From positions 2,232,001-2,296,000 of the forward strand of contig NZ_CP059059.1 in the NCBI RefSeq assembly GCF_014217855.1: a DNA stretch of 64,000 bases. Reading direction: 5' to 3'. Both the position numbers and the translations under genes were made by a program. The notes beneath the pieces are model-generated. The model was not told where the DNA came from. It saw nothing but the letters and a program-made list of their open reading frames with translations, and did no database searches. The first letter of the stretch is position 1. The number at the start of each line of letters is the position of its first letter. Origin of the DNA: Synechococcus sp. HK01-R (GTDB taxonomy: Bacteria > Cyanobacteriota > Cyanobacteriia > PCC-6307 > Cyanobiaceae). Positions 20,000 through 29,271 of this stretch are shown one piece after another.

Positions 20000-20427
20000 G
20001 CACTGGCGGTGGTGCCGAGCCAAGGGGCGACAGCATTCCGCTGGCGGCATTGCCCGCCAGCTTCCGTGATGAACAGAAGGCGCTCAACGCTGCTGGAATC
20101 GCGAGCTGGGATGGTGTTCGGACCCTCGATGAGCTGCAGCTGAGTCGCCTGGCCCGCAGCGGACGGGCAACGGCACGGAATCTCCGCCGACTGCAAGGCA
20201 TGGCCGTCCTGATTTGTGACTTGGACCTCGCCCCTGCCGATGCAGCCCTGTTGCTGCATGCCGGGGTGGCCACGGTGTCGGCACTTGCCGCATCGACACC
20301 CCAAGATCTGGTCACCCGCACCGGTCGTCTCGAGCGGCAACTGCGCAGCGGACGTCCTCCTGTGGTGGACCTGCCCACGGCGCAGCGCTGGATCCAACGG
20401 GCGAAGCACTGGCAAACGACGAACTGA
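19996..20427 (+). CDS. DUF4332 domain protein
   Basis: A 143-residue soluble protein with helix-hairpin-helix-like repeats: LNAAGIASWDGVRTLDELQL and LLLHAGVATVSALAASTPQDL, as in DUF4332 proteins, which resemble the DNA-binding HhH fold. Function unknown. Translationally coupled to ycf51 through an ATGA overlap (19996-19999). Confidence 0.75.
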   Translation: MSTGGGAEPRGDSIPLAALPASFRDEQKALNAAGIASWDGVRTLDELQLSRLARSGRATARNLRRLQGMAVLICDLDLAPADAALLLHAGVATVSALAASTPQDLVTRTGRLERQLRSGRPPVVDLPTAQRWIQRAKHWQTTN

Positions 20428-20479
20428 CCCTGGGGTGCTGCGCTGCACGGCCCAACCGGTATCAAATGAATCAAGTCAA

Positions 20480-20486
20480 TGGAGGA
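20480..20486 (+). promoter_or_regulatory. Shine-Dalgarno site deciding the start of the 92-aa secreted protein
   Basis: The sequence TGGAGGAGG just before ATG 20496 is a strong ribosome-binding site with suitable spacing. It favours ATG 20496 over the upstream in-frame ATG at 20466, whose product would lack a clean signal peptide start. Confidence 0.6.
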
Positions 20487-20495
20487 GGCACCACC

Positions 20496-20774
20496 ATGCG
20501 GCACCTCTTTCTTCCTCTAACGCTCAGCGTCGCCTTGCTGGGGGTTGCCCCAGCCCTTCGGGCTCAACAATCCAGCCTGCTCGAAAGCGTCAAGCGCAAC
20601 CCACAGGAAGCCCGATCCCTCTGCAACCAATTCAAGGCACTGAACGCACAGGGCGTGTCCGCCACCTCGCCACAGGCGATCAGCAACTTGGCGAAGCAGC
20701 GCAGCCTCACGCGTCAGGATGCTGAGATTCTGGCCACCTATGTGATCGGCCTTTACTGCCCGGATGTGCGCTGA
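20496..20774 (+). CDS. Small secreted hypothetical protein
   Basis: A 92-residue protein with a signal peptide (MRHLFLPLTLSVALLGVAPALRA, cleavage predicted after ALRA). The mature part, about 68 residues, has two cysteines (in RSLCNQF and LYCPDVR) and helical character. Family not recognised. Its 3' end overlaps the next gene by 11 bp. Confidence 0.65.
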   Translation: MRHLFLPLTLSVALLGVAPALRAQQSSLLESVKRNPQEARSLCNQFKALNAQGVSATSPQAISNLAKQRSLTRQDAEILATYVIGLYCPDVR

Positions 20775-22422
20775 TCAGCCCCTATTTCGGCGGCGCAGCG
20801 ACTGCTCCCTCTTAACCCCCGACGGGATCCGTCTTCAAGCCTCCCTCTGGCGCCCCCTGGGGGAGGGTCCCTGGCCTGCTCTGTTGATGCGCCAGCCCTA
20901 CGGAAGGGCGATCGCTTCCACGGTCACCCTGGCGCACCCCCAGTGGTGGAGCGAGCAAGGTTTTCTGGTGATGGTGCAGGACGTTCGCGGGCAGGGGGAA
21001 TCGGAGGGGCACTTCGGTGGGTTCGGCCAGGAGGCCGCAGACACCGCCACCACCCTGCGCTGGCTGCGTAGCCACCCGAATTGCAACGGCCGCATCGGCC
21101 TCTACGGCTTTTCTTATCAGGGGTTCACCCAACTGGTGGCCGATGAGGTCACCGAACCGCCCGACTGCCTGGCACCGGCAATGACGGGCCTTGATGAGAG
21201 GGAGCACTGGAGTTGTGAAGGTGGCGCTCACTGGTGGCATCTCGGCCTGGGCTGGGGATTACAGCTGGCTGCCCTGCAGGCGGCCCGGCGGGGCGATCGC
21301 CAGGGCTGGCAGACGATTCGTCAGTCCCTCGAGAGCGGACGCTATCTCGCGGAAGGACTGAGCTTGTTGGAGGAGCATGACCCCCATGGCATGGCCCTGC
21401 GCTGGTTCCAGAGCGATCCAGAAGAGCGACACGTCTGGCCCCGGCACACCGCTCCCAGGGACTGGCTGGCGCAACCGATGCTGATCATTGGGGGGTGGTG
21501 GGACCCCCATCTCCGCGGCTGTCTGAACCTGATGGAACGCAGCCTGGCGGCCGGTGGCCAGCCGGAACTGCACATCGGCCCAGCCACGCACCTGCAGTGG
21601 TGGCCAGCCGTGCAGGAGCTCCATCGGCGCTTCTTCCAACGCCACCTGCAAGAACAGACCGGCGTCTGCAACGCGTCAGCGCCAAAGGAGCCGCGCTTGC
21701 AGCTCTGGGATCAACGGCTTGAGCGCTGGAGTGGTTGCCAGAACCCAGCCCCCCAGGGCGGCCACTGGCAGCTGGAGGGCAGCGGGCTGAGCTGTCATGA
21801 CCCCCTCGCGGGTCGGCTCCTGCCACAGACCGGCCAGCGCAACGATGCGAACCGCTCCGACGTTGAACCAGCCAATGCGAACGCATCGATGGTGATGCTT
21901 GTTCACGACCCCTGGCGTCCAGCACCCGCTGTCGGTGGACACCTCAGCCCAACGCCTGGGCCATGCGAGCGCGGCTCGCAGGATGCCCGCAGCGATGTGG
22001 CCACCTTTACAAGCTTGCCCCTGCAGGAGGATTGTCTACTGCGAGGCTTTCCGGTGCTCGAGCTGAACGCCTGGGCCGATCAGGAGGGGTTTGACCTCTG
22101 CGCCGCCCTCTCTGTGATCCCGGTGGCCAGCGAAGCGGTGCAGCAACTGAGCACCGGCGTGCTGCGCCAGAGGGGTGAACAAGCCCTGCAACCAAAGACG
22201 CTGCGGGTGCAGCTACAGCCGCTGGAAGCCGAACTCCAAGTAGGGGATCGCCTGAGGATCTCCCTGGCGGGAGCAGCCTGGCCTGCGATTGCGATCAATC
22301 CCGGCCACACCAATTCAGCCTGCGGCGCCCCGGACCCACACTGCCGAGTGATCAGCATCGCCATCGATGTCGCAGGAGCATCGCTGCGATTTGCGCCGCT
22401 CCTCTTCCCCCCGTTGCCCTAA
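20764..22422 (+). CDS. CocE/NonD family hydrolase (S15-like)
   Basis: A 552-residue alpha/beta hydrolase of the CocE/NonD type (X-Pro dipeptidyl-peptidase S15 fold); substrate unknown, probably an acyl ester or peptide. The nucleophile lies in GLYGFSYQG (Ser117), the block MVQDVRGQGESEG is characteristic, and a C-terminal jelly-roll domain occupies roughly residues 400-550. Likely cytoplasmic; no signal peptide. Start ATG 20764 overlaps the previous gene. Confidence 0.85.
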   Translation: MCADQPLFRRRSDCSLLTPDGIRLQASLWRPLGEGPWPALLMRQPYGRAIASTVTLAHPQWWSEQGFLVMVQDVRGQGESEGHFGGFGQEAADTATTLRWLRSHPNCNGRIGLYGFSYQGFTQLVADEVTEPPDCLAPAMTGLDEREHWSCEGGAHWWHLGLGWGLQLAALQAARRGDRQGWQTIRQSLESGRYLAEGLSLLEEHDPHGMALRWFQSDPEERHVWPRHTAPRDWLAQPMLIIGGWWDPHLRGCLNLMERSLAAGGQPELHIGPATHLQWWPAVQELHRRFFQRHLQEQTGVCNASAPKEPRLQLWDQRLERWSGCQNPAPQGGHWQLEGSGLSCHDPLAGRLLPQTGQRNDANRSDVEPANANASMVMLVHDPWRPAPAVGGHLSPTPGPCERGSQDARSDVATFTSLPLQEDCLLRGFPVLELNAWADQEGFDLCAALSVIPVASEAVQQLSTGVLRQRGEQALQPKTLRVQLQPLEAELQVGDRLRISLAGAAWPAIAINPGHTNSACGAPDPHCRVISIAIDVAGASLRFAPLLFPPLP

Positions 22423-22462
22423 ACCTCCGGCAAACTGGGCCCCAGGATCGCTCGCCAACATC

Positions 22463-23227
22463 GTGAACACCGCCGCCTGCCTGCTCGCCCTCGCCCTCAG
22501 CGGCCCCCTGGCGGCCGTGCTGCCAAGCGGCGCAACGTTGGCTCAGAGCAAAACAGCCGTTGCGCAGACCGTTGCGCAGACCACCCCGGCACCGACCACC
22601 AGCCTGACGGCGACCCAGGCCAACGAAGCAGCCCGGACCCTTCTAGAAGCCATCAAGACCAAAGACGGCCAAGCGATCTACCAAGGGCTCTCAGATCCCC
22701 TGCGCAACAGCACCACAACAGAAGCGGTGCAGCAGCGGATGAACCGCTCACCCAAAGTCAGCTCCTACCGGATCAGCGAGATCTCCCGCGGGATCGATGA
22801 CACCACCGTGGAAGCTTTCGCCGTGGTGGAGACCCGCAAAGGAGAGGTTCCCCTGCTGCTCGTGCTCGATGACAGCGGCAAGTTGGTGGCCTGGAAGTGG
22901 GTCGGCACCACCCTGCCGATCGAGACCACGGCCCTCAAGTTTGTGAACGATCTGAAAGCAGGCCGCTGGATTGAAGCCCGCTACTACCTCGACCTCGATT
23001 TCCAGAAGGAGCTCAGCCCCCAGGATCTGCAGCGCAAGTGGACCAAGCTGTCGAGCACCCTCGGCGGCGTGCAGACGATCAAGAGCGCCCTCGTGGCAAG
23101 CCAGGGCGGTGAACAGCAACTGGTGCTGGTGACGATTCAGTTCGGCAAGGTCACCGACAACCTGTTCGTGATCTTCAACCGCCAGGGGCGGATCATCAAC
23201 GTCGACTTCTCCTCAGATCTGGTCTGA
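22463..23227 (+). CDS. DUF3887 domain secreted protein
   Basis: A 254-residue protein with a signal peptide ([21 protein letters not shown], then an Ala/Gln/Thr-rich stretch). Two tandem alpha+beta repeats follow, each with the [20 protein letters not shown]-like start and a [19 protein letters not shown] counterpart, as in DUF3887 proteins of unknown function. GTG 22463 is chosen as start because translation from it opens directly with the signal peptide; an earlier ATG (22367) lies within the CocE gene. Confidence 0.7.
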   Translation: MNTAACLLALALSGPLAAVLPSGATLAQSKTAVAQTVAQTTPAPTTSLTATQANEAARTLLEAIKTKDGQAIYQGLSDPLRNSTTTEAVQQRMNRSPKVSSYRISEISRGIDDTTVEAFAVVETRKGEVPLLLVLDDSGKLVAWKWVGTTLPIETTALKFVNDLKAGRWIEARYYLDLDFQKELSPQDLQRKWTKLSSTLGGVQTIKSALVASQGGEQQLVLVTIQFGKVTDNLFVIFNRQGRIINVDFSSDLV

Positions 23228-23249
23228 TCCGGATCAGGACACCAGCACG

Positions 23250-23270
23250 AACGGTTCTGCTCCGTTTTTT
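23250..23270 (+). terminator. Weak candidate terminator
   Basis: A 5-bp stem AACGG (23250-23254) / CCGTT (23262-23266) is followed by four more T residues. Immediately upstream, the stop region contains a 14-bp palindrome CTGATCCGGATCAG (23224-23237). Either structure could end transcription of the DUF3887 gene before glgB. Confidence 0.3.
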
Positions 23271-23306
23271 CCGCTTAAGCTCCCGCCCAATCAAGCGTCT
23301 GCCGGA

Positions 23307-25619
23307 ATGACCAGCACAGTTCTCGACTGGATGGTTGAGGACGCTCAGCGTCTTGCCGAGTGCCGACACGACCATCCCTTTGCTGTGCTTGGTCCTCAGC
23401 CTCTGCAGGACGGCAGCTGGGTGGTGAGGGTGTGGATGCCAGAGGCGCGGTCGGTGACCCTGCTGGCGGGGGGCCAGGAGGTCCCCACACAGACGCCCCA
23501 CCACCCCTGGATCTTTGAGGCGTCCCTGAGCCATGACCCAGGGTGCAGCTACACGGTGCGTGTCGAGCGGGGAGAGATCACCCACGAACAGCACGATCCC
23601 TGGGCCTTCCGTGATGAGTGGATGGGAGAGATGGATCGCCATCTCTTTGCCGAGGGCAACCATCACCACATCTGGCGGCGTATGGGTGCCCACCGCACAG
23701 CGCGCAACGGCATCGACGGGGTGATGTTCTGCCTCTGGGCCCCTCATGCCCGCAGCGTGAGTGTGATCGGTGACCTCAATTCCTGGGATGGACGCCACCA
23801 CCCCATGCAGCAGCGACTGGGAGGGATCTGGGAGCTCTTCGTTCCCGGTCTGTCCGAGGGACAGCTTTACAAATACGAAATTCGCACCCAGGAGGGCCAC
23901 TGCTACCAGAAGGCTGATCCCTACGGTTTCCAACACGAGGTACGCCCGGCCACCAGTTCTGTGGTGAGCCACCTGGATGGCTTCCACTGGAGCGACGGCA
24001 GCTGGATGCAGCAGCGCGACAGCCGCAATGCCCTTGATCAGCCGATTGCGGTGTATGAAATGCACCTCGGCAGCTGGATCCATGCCTCCGCGGAGGAGCC
24101 CTTCATTGAGCCCGATGGCTCAGCTCGTGCTCCAGTGCCCGCAGCAGATCTCAAGCCGGGTGCCCGCCTCCTCACCTATCCGGAACTGGCGGATCGCCTG
24201 ATCCCCTACGTGAAGGAACGGGGCTTCACCCACATCGAACTGATGCCCATCACCGAGCATCCCTTCGATGGCTCCTGGGGATATCAGGTCACCGGCTGGT
24301 ACGCCCCCACCAGCCGCTACGGCACACCGGATGAGTTCCGTGCCTTCGTGGATCGCTGCCATGCCGAAGGCATTGGCGTGATCATCGACTGGGTGCCCGG
24401 CCACTTCCCGCGCGACAGCCACGGCCTCGCCTTCTTCGATGGCTGCCATCTCTATGAGCATGCCGACCCTCGCATCGGCGAACACAAGGAGTGGGGCACG
24501 CTGATCTTCAACTACAGCCGCAATGAAGTTCGCAACTTCCTTGTCGCCAACCTTGTGTTCTGGTTTGACCAGTTCCATATCGATGGCATTCGTGTGGATG
24601 CAGTGGCTTCCATGCTGTATCGCGACTACCTGCGGCCCGATGGTGAATGGCTACCGAACGAACATGGCGGCAGGGAAAACACTGAAGCGGTGCGCTTCCT
24701 GCAACAGGCGAACCACGTTCTGTTCCAGCACTTCCCTGGTGCCCTCTCCATCGCAGAGGAATCCACCACCTGGCCCATGGTGACCCAACCCACGGATATC
24801 GGTGGCCTGGGCTTCAACCTCAAATGGAACATGGGCTGGATGCACGACATGCTCGATTATTTCGAGCTGGATCCCTGGTTCCGCCAGTTCCACCAGAACA
24901 ACATCACGTTCTCAATCTGGTACAACTACACCGAAAACTTCATGCTGGCTCTTAGCCACGATGAAGTGGTGCACGGCAAGAGTCATCTTCTCCACAAAAT
25001 GCCTGGGGATGACTGGCAGAAATATGCAAATACACGAGCGCTGCTTGCTTACATGTGGACCCATCCCGGTAAGAAGACGATCTTCATGGGGATGGAATTC
25101 GGCCAGCGCGCCGAATGGAATGTGTGGGGTGATCTGCAGTGGGATCTTCTCCAGTTCGAACCCCATCAAGGCCTGCAGCGGATGGTTGGCGACCTGAATG
25201 CTCTTTACAAAGCCGAACCCGCGCTCTGGCGCGACGACTTTGATCAATACGGCTTCCAGTGGATCGACTGCAACGACAACCGTCATTCAGTAATCAGCTT
25301 CATGCGACGTGAAAGCGCTGGTGGCACTTGGCTGGTGGTGGTGGCCAACTTCACGCCCCAAAGTCATTCTCACTACCGAGTGGGTGTTCCCATCGCCGGT
25401 TTCTACGAGGAGATCTTCAACACCGATGCGGCCCAATACGGGGGCAGCAATATGGGCAACATGGGCGGCAAGCCCACCGATGAATGGGGCATCCATGGCT
25501 ACGACAATTCCCTGGATCTCTGCCTGCCGCCCCTGAGCTTGATGGTCTTCCGTCACGACCCAAAGCGGAGTCTCATCTCCGCCACCGATGAGGCAGCAGG
25601 GTCGTCCGCCTCCGTGTGA
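23307..25619 (+). CDS. glgB: 1,4-alpha-glucan branching enzyme
   Basis: GH13 enzyme that introduces alpha-1,6 branches during glycogen synthesis; 770 residues, usual for the cyanobacterial form. An N-terminal domain and CBM48 precede the catalytic barrel, where [10 protein letters not shown] holds the nucleophile Asp, IAEESTTWP the acid Glu, and [10 protein letters not shown] the third carboxylate. Start ATG 23307. Cytoplasmic. Neighbours are unrelated housekeeping genes. Confidence 0.96.
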   Translation: MTSTVLDWMVEDAQRLAECRHDHPFAVLGPQPLQDGSWVVRVWMPEARSVTLLAGGQEVPTQTPHHPWIFEASLSHDPGCSYTVRVERGEITHEQHDPWAFRDEWMGEMDRHLFAEGNHHHIWRRMGAHRTARNGIDGVMFCLWAPHARSVSVIGDLNSWDGRHHPMQQRLGGIWELFVPGLSEGQLYKYEIRTQEGHCYQKADPYGFQHEVRPATSSVVSHLDGFHWSDGSWMQQRDSRNALDQPIAVYEMHLGSWIHASAEEPFIEPDGSARAPVPAADLKPGARLLTYPELADRLIPYVKERGFTHIELMPITEHPFDGSWGYQVTGWYAPTSRYGTPDEFRAFVDRCHAEGIGVIIDWVPGHFPRDSHGLAFFDGCHLYEHADPRIGEHKEWGTLIFNYSRNEVRNFLVANLVFWFDQFHIDGIRVDAVASMLYRDYLRPDGEWLPNEHGGRENTEAVRFLQQANHVLFQHFPGALSIAEESTTWPMVTQPTDIGGLGFNLKWNMGWMHDMLDYFELDPWFRQFHQNNITFSIWYNYTENFMLALSHDEVVHGKSHLLHKMPGDDWQKYANTRALLAYMWTHPGKKTIFMGMEFGQRAEWNVWGDLQWDLLQFEPHQGLQRMVGDLNALYKAEPALWRDDFDQYGFQWIDCNDNRHSVISFMRRESAGGTWLVVVANFTPQSHSHYRVGVPIAGFYEEIFNTDAAQYGGSNMGNMGGKPTDEWGIHGYDNSLDLCLPPLSLMVFRHDPKRSLISATDEAAGSSASV

Positions 25620-25700
25620 CGAACACCCCGGACTGACCCGGAGCGCTTGCGATCTCGGCGGTTCTCTCAGGTAGGTTGCCGTCTTCACCTTGACGCATTC

Positions 25701-26759
25701 ATGAGCGACTCACTGCCCCTGCTGCTCCGTGCCGCCCGCGGCGAGTCAGTCGATCGTCCCCCGGTCTGGATGATGCGCCAGGCAGGGCGTTACATGAAGA
25801 TCTATCGGGACCTGCGTGATCGTTATCCCAGCTTCAGGGAGCGCTCCGAGAACCCTGATCTCTCCTACGAGATCTCGATGCAGCCGTTCCACGCCTTCAA
25901 GCCTGACGGCGTGATCCTGTTCTCCGACATCCTCACGCCCCTACCCGGCATGGGGATCGATTTCGACATCATCGAGAGCAAAGGTCCGCAGATCGGTGAC
26001 CCGATCCGCACGATCGAGCAGGTCAACGCCCTGCGCCCCCTCAACCCTTCCGAGTCGATGCCCTTCGTCGGCGAGGTGCTCGGCAGGTTGCGTCAGAGCG
26101 TTGGCAATGAGGCAGCGGTGCTGGGTTTCGTCGGAGCTCCGTGGACCCTGGCCGCCTACGTGGTGGAAGGCAAGAGCAGCAAGAACTACGCGGTGATCAA
26201 GGCCATGGCCTTCCGCGAACCCGACATTCTTCACAAGCTGCTGGATCATTTCGCCGAGTCGATCGCCACCTACCTGCGCTATCAGATCGATTCCGGCGCC
26301 CAGGTGGTGCAGATGTTCGACTCCTGGGCCGGCCAGCTCAGCCCCGCGGATTACGACACCTTCGCGGCTCCTTACCAGAAAAAAGTGGTCGATCTGGTCA
26401 AGCAGACGCACCCCGACACCCCCTTCATCCTCTACATCTCCGGCAGCGCTGGAGTGATCGAGCGGATGGCGCGCACGGGTGTGGACATCGTGTCCCTCGA
26501 CTGGACCGTGGATATGGCTGAAGCCTTGGCCCGGCTCCCTGAGCACATCGGTGTGCAAGGCAACGTGGATCCAGGCCTGCTGTTCGGAACTCCCGCAGCT
26601 ATCCGCGATCGGATCGACGATTGCGTGCGCAAGGCCCGTGGCCGGAAGCACATCCTCAATCTCGGCCATGGCATCCTGCCGGGTACACCGGAGGAAAACG
26701 GTGCAGCCTTCTTTGAGTCGGGTAAATCCGTGATGGATCGCCTCGGCGCGCTGGCCTGA
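25701..26759 (+). CDS. hemE: Uroporphyrinogen decarboxylase
   Basis: Decarboxylates uroporphyrinogen III to coproporphyrinogen III in heme and chlorophyll synthesis; 352 residues. The [13 protein letters not shown] signature lies at 20-32 with the substrate-binding Arg residues, and [12 protein letters not shown] is the second signature. ATG 25701 ([11 protein letters not shown]) is the accepted start position; an in-frame ATG at 25647 is too far upstream. Confidence 0.96.
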   Translation: MSDSLPLLLRAARGESVDRPPVWMMRQAGRYMKIYRDLRDRYPSFRERSENPDLSYEISMQPFHAFKPDGVILFSDILTPLPGMGIDFDIIESKGPQIGDPIRTIEQVNALRPLNPSESMPFVGEVLGRLRQSVGNEAAVLGFVGAPWTLAAYVVEGKSSKNYAVIKAMAFREPDILHKLLDHFAESIATYLRYQIDSGAQVVQMFDSWAGQLSPADYDTFAAPYQKKVVDLVKQTHPDTPFILYISGSAGVIERMARTGVDIVSLDWTVDMAEALARLPEHIGVQGNVDPGLLFGTPAAIRDRIDDCVRKARGRKHILNLGHGILPGTPEENGAAFFESGKSVMDRLGALA

Positions 26760-26770
26760 GCACACCCTTT

Positions 26771-27778
26771 ATGCCTGCCCGCATCCTGATCACCGGCGCC
26801 AGCGGCTGCGTCGGTCAGTACACCGCCGCCTGGTTGCTTGAGCACAGTGATGCGGAGCTGCTGCTCTGGCTGCGGGATCCCGGCAAGCTCACGGCGATCC
26901 GGAAGGACCACCCCAGGGTGCGCCTGCTGGTGGGAGATCTGAGGGAAACCGATCGCTTCGCCGCCGAACTGGCCAGCGTGACCCGTGTGATCCACACCGC
27001 AACGGCCTGGGGTGACCCGGAGCGGGCTCATCAAGTGAATGTGGTGGCCGTGAAGCGGATGCTGGCCCTGCTCAATCCGCTGCTGATCGAACAGATCACC
27101 TACTTCTCCACCGCGAGCATCCTCGACCGCCACCTGCGTCCTCTTCCTGAAGCTCTGGCCTACGGCACGGAATACATCCAAACCAAAGCGCAGTGTCTCC
27201 AGGACTTGGAACAGCATCCCCTGGCAAAGAAGATCGTTGCGGTGTTTCCGACCCTGGTGTTCGGGGGGCGCGTCGATGGCAGCAGTCCGTTTCCCACCAG
27301 CTACCTCACCGAAGGGCTGGCCGAAGCGAGCCAGTGGTTGTGGTTGGCGCGCTGGCTCCGAGCTGACGCCAGTTTCCACTTCATCCATGCCGCCGACATC
27401 GCTGCCATCTGTGGCCATCTGGCCACCACCCCCCACGGCCCCAATCCTGAGCCGGGCCAAGGCCCCGTGCGCAGGATCGTGATGGGGCAGCAGGCCATCA
27501 GCGTGAATGAAGCGGTCGCCACGCTCTGCCGTTGGCGCGGCGTGAGGCGCACCCCTGGAGTTCCGCTCTGGCCCTGGCTGATCGAAACTCTGATCCGCAT
27601 CCTGCCGATCGAGGTGAATGCCTGGGACCGCTTCTCGATCCGCCAACGGCACTTCATCCATGATCCCGTGAGTCAGCCGGAGCGCTTTGGAGAACGCAGC
27701 CATGGGCCAAATCTGACGACTGTGTTGCAAGACAGCGGGCTGCCGCAGCGTGGAAGGCCCAAACCAGCGTTAAAGTGA
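26771..27778 (+). CDS. NAD-dependent epimerase/dehydratase family protein
   Basis: Extended short-chain dehydrogenase of 335 residues. The Rossmann motif GASGCVG lies at residues 9-15 and the catalytic YxxxK is YIQTK (135-139). The substrate is unknown. It begins 11 bp after hemE and overlaps the plastocyanin upstream region, so a link to tetrapyrrole or sugar metabolism is only positional. Confidence 0.85.
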   Translation: MPARILITGASGCVGQYTAAWLLEHSDAELLLWLRDPGKLTAIRKDHPRVRLLVGDLRETDRFAAELASVTRVIHTATAWGDPERAHQVNVVAVKRMLALLNPLLIEQITYFSTASILDRHLRPLPEALAYGTEYIQTKAQCLQDLEQHPLAKKIVAVFPTLVFGGRVDGSSPFPTSYLTEGLAEASQWLWLARWLRADASFHFIHAADIAAICGHLATTPHGPNPEPGQGPVRRIVMGQQAISVNEAVATLCRWRGVRRTPGVPLWPWLIETLIRILPIEVNAWDRFSIRQRHFIHDPVSQPERFGERSHGPNLTTVLQDSGLPQRGRPKPALK

Positions 27779-27804
27779 TTCCCACAACACGATCTAAAAC
27801 CGTC

Positions 27805-28164
27805 ATGGTTCAACGCTTGCGTTCACTTCTCTCGGCTTGCTTTGCTCTGCTGCTGGTTCTCGGCCTTGGTGTTGCCTCCGTCAACGCGGCCACCGTTGAG
27901 GTGAAGCTCGGCTCCGATTCCGGCATGCTCGCTTTCGAGCCCAGCACCGTCACCATCAAAGCTGGCGACACCGTCAAGTTCGTTAACAACAAGATGGCCC
28001 CCCACAATGCCGTCTTCGACGGTCATGATGAGCTGAGCCACTCCGATCTCGCTTTCGCTCCCGGCGAATCCTGGGAAGAGACCTTCAGCACCGCTGGCAC
28101 CTACGACTACTACTGCGAGCCCCATCGTGGTGCTGGCATGGTTGGCAAAGTGATTGTTGAGTGA
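27805..28164 (+). CDS. petE: Plastocyanin
   Basis: Lumenal blue-copper protein carrying electrons from cytochrome b6f to photosystem I. 119 residues with a signal peptide ending near ASVNA (residues 24-28). Copper ligands are His67 (MAPHN), Cys104, His107 and Met112 ([11 protein letters not shown]). ATG 27805 gives a standard signal peptide. A strong terminator follows, separating it from petJ. Confidence 0.97.
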   Translation: MVQRLRSLLSACFALLLVLGLGVASVNAATVEVKLGSDSGMLAFEPSTVTIKAGDTVKFVNNKMAPHNAVFDGHDELSHSDLAFAPGESWEETFSTAGTYDYYCEPHRGAGMVGKVIVE

Positions 28165-28232
28165 TTGCACTCTTCCGTCCTTGAGATTCTCCACAGGGGA
28201 TCTTCAAGCTCTGATTTGAAAAATCATCCAAA

Positions 28233-28273
28233 CCCGACCCAATGCTTTTGCTATTGGGTCGGGCTTTTTTTTT
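28233..28273 (+). terminator. Rho-independent terminator of petE
   Basis: A perfect 11-bp stem, CCCGACCCAAT (28233-28243) and ATTGGGTCGGG (28253-28263), encloses a 9-base loop and is followed by C and a run of nine T residues (28265-28273). It lies 69 bp after the petE stop and 43 bp before petJ, so petE is transcribed as a single gene. Confidence 0.95.
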
Positions 28274-28315
28274 CGCGGAAGCTGGATAGGGTGAGCTGAG
28301 AGACCCCTCCCCGCC

Positions 28316-28708
28316 GTGCACGAGCCTGGTCGCTGGATCGCATGGACCATCAGCGTGTGCCTCAGCCTTTGGTTCGGCCTGCTGGTTGAGGCACCGGTCT
28401 TGGCAGTCACGACCAGCAGTATCGAACTGACAGGCGATCGTGAGAACGGTGCTCAGCTATTTGCCGCCAACTGCGCCGGCTGTCACATGGGTGGAGGCAA
28501 TGTGATTCAGGCCAACCGCACCCTCAGCCTTGAGGATCTTCAGTCCCACCTGGAGGCCTACAGCGAAGACCGTCTCGGGGCGATTGAGTATCAGATCGAA
28601 TACGGACGCAATGCGATGCCTGCCTATGAAGGCAAGCTCACGGACCAACAGATTGCTGATGTGGCGTCCTACGTGGAAGAGCAAGCGGAACGGGGTTGGC
28701 AACGATGA
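28316..28708 (+). CDS. petJ: Cytochrome c6
   Basis: Lumenal c-type cytochrome that can replace plastocyanin between cytochrome b6f and photosystem I, or donate to a terminal oxidase. 130 residues: signal peptide about 1-30, heme site CAGCH (53-57), axial Met101 in RNAMPAYEGKL, which is the c6 signature. GTG start at 28316. Followed by a Nif11 gene with an ATGA overlap. Sitting beside petE, it offers the copper-independent alternative. Confidence 0.92.
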   Translation: MHEPGRWIAWTISVCLSLWFGLLVEAPVLAVTTSSIELTGDRENGAQLFAANCAGCHMGGGNVIQANRTLSLEDLQSHLEAYSEDRLGAIEYQIEYGRNAMPAYEGKLTDQQIADVASYVEEQAERGWQR

Positions 28709-28911
28709 GCCGCAAAGCCCTCAAGGATTTTGTTCACGCCGTTGAACACAGTGCAGCGCTCAGACGCGAACTGCATGCCATCAGCGCCACAAGCGACCTA
28801 CTCGAACTCGCTCATCGCTGGGGCTTTTCGATCAATCAACAGGATCTCGACGAGGACGAACGTTGCGATGCCCTTCAGGGCTGGTTTGAAGCCAGCAGGA
28901 TCAGGCGTTAA
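28705..28911 (+). CDS. Nif11-domain protein
   Basis: A 68-residue Nif11-like protein: SRKALKDFVHAVEHSAALRRELHAI followed by DLLELAHRWGFSIN, the consensus of the Nif11 leader-peptide domain. There is no obvious Gly-Gly cleavage site followed by a Cys/Ser/Thr core, so it is not clearly a natural-product precursor. Its ATG overlaps the petJ stop (ATGA), implying co-translation. Confidence 0.8.
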   Translation: MSRKALKDFVHAVEHSAALRRELHAISATSDLLELAHRWGFSINQQDLDEDERCDALQGWFEASRIRR

Positions 28912-28912
28912 C

Positions 28913-29119
28913 TCAGCGACAGCGTTCAAGCACCGCGAGGTAAAGCGCTTCATCCACCTCGCGGATGTCGTATTCAGTGGGCATCGCACCGTGGTGGTGC
29001 TCATGGACCACGGTCCAGCACATGCGCTCTAAATCCTGCGGTTGGGGTCCATAAAGCTCGTGAACTCGCGCTACGAGCGCTGTCACCAAGGCAGGATCCA
29101 CTTCACTCCTCTCAGCCAT
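28913..29119 (-). CDS. Conserved hypothetical protein, 68 aa
   Basis: Small acidic, helical protein with HEHHHGAM and a C-terminal YDIREVDEALYLAVLERCR. Family not recognised. Converges on the Nif11 gene with a 1-bp gap. ATG 29119 (MAERSEVD) is taken; an ATG at 29140 is also in frame. Confidence 0.5.
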   Translation of the reverse strand: MAERSEVDPALVTALVARVHELYGPQPQDLERMCWTVVHEHHHGAMPTEYDIREVDEALYLAVLERCR

Positions 29120-29271
29120 TGCTGCTGACCTGCCACCCAACGCCTTCGGTTGACCCTACCCAGCGGGGCCGGTTTGCCGCAGCCTGCCGCGCAGACCGAA
29201 CGGATCGGATCGGTTCTCCGCTCCCCAGGGCTTTCCTCCGTTCATACGGTTGATTCAGCAGAACCAGACCC

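Noticed and set aside
26432-27730. 432-aa minus-strand ORF opposite hemE and the epimerase gene
   Set aside because: Spans parts of two real genes on the other strand and lacks recognisable motifs.
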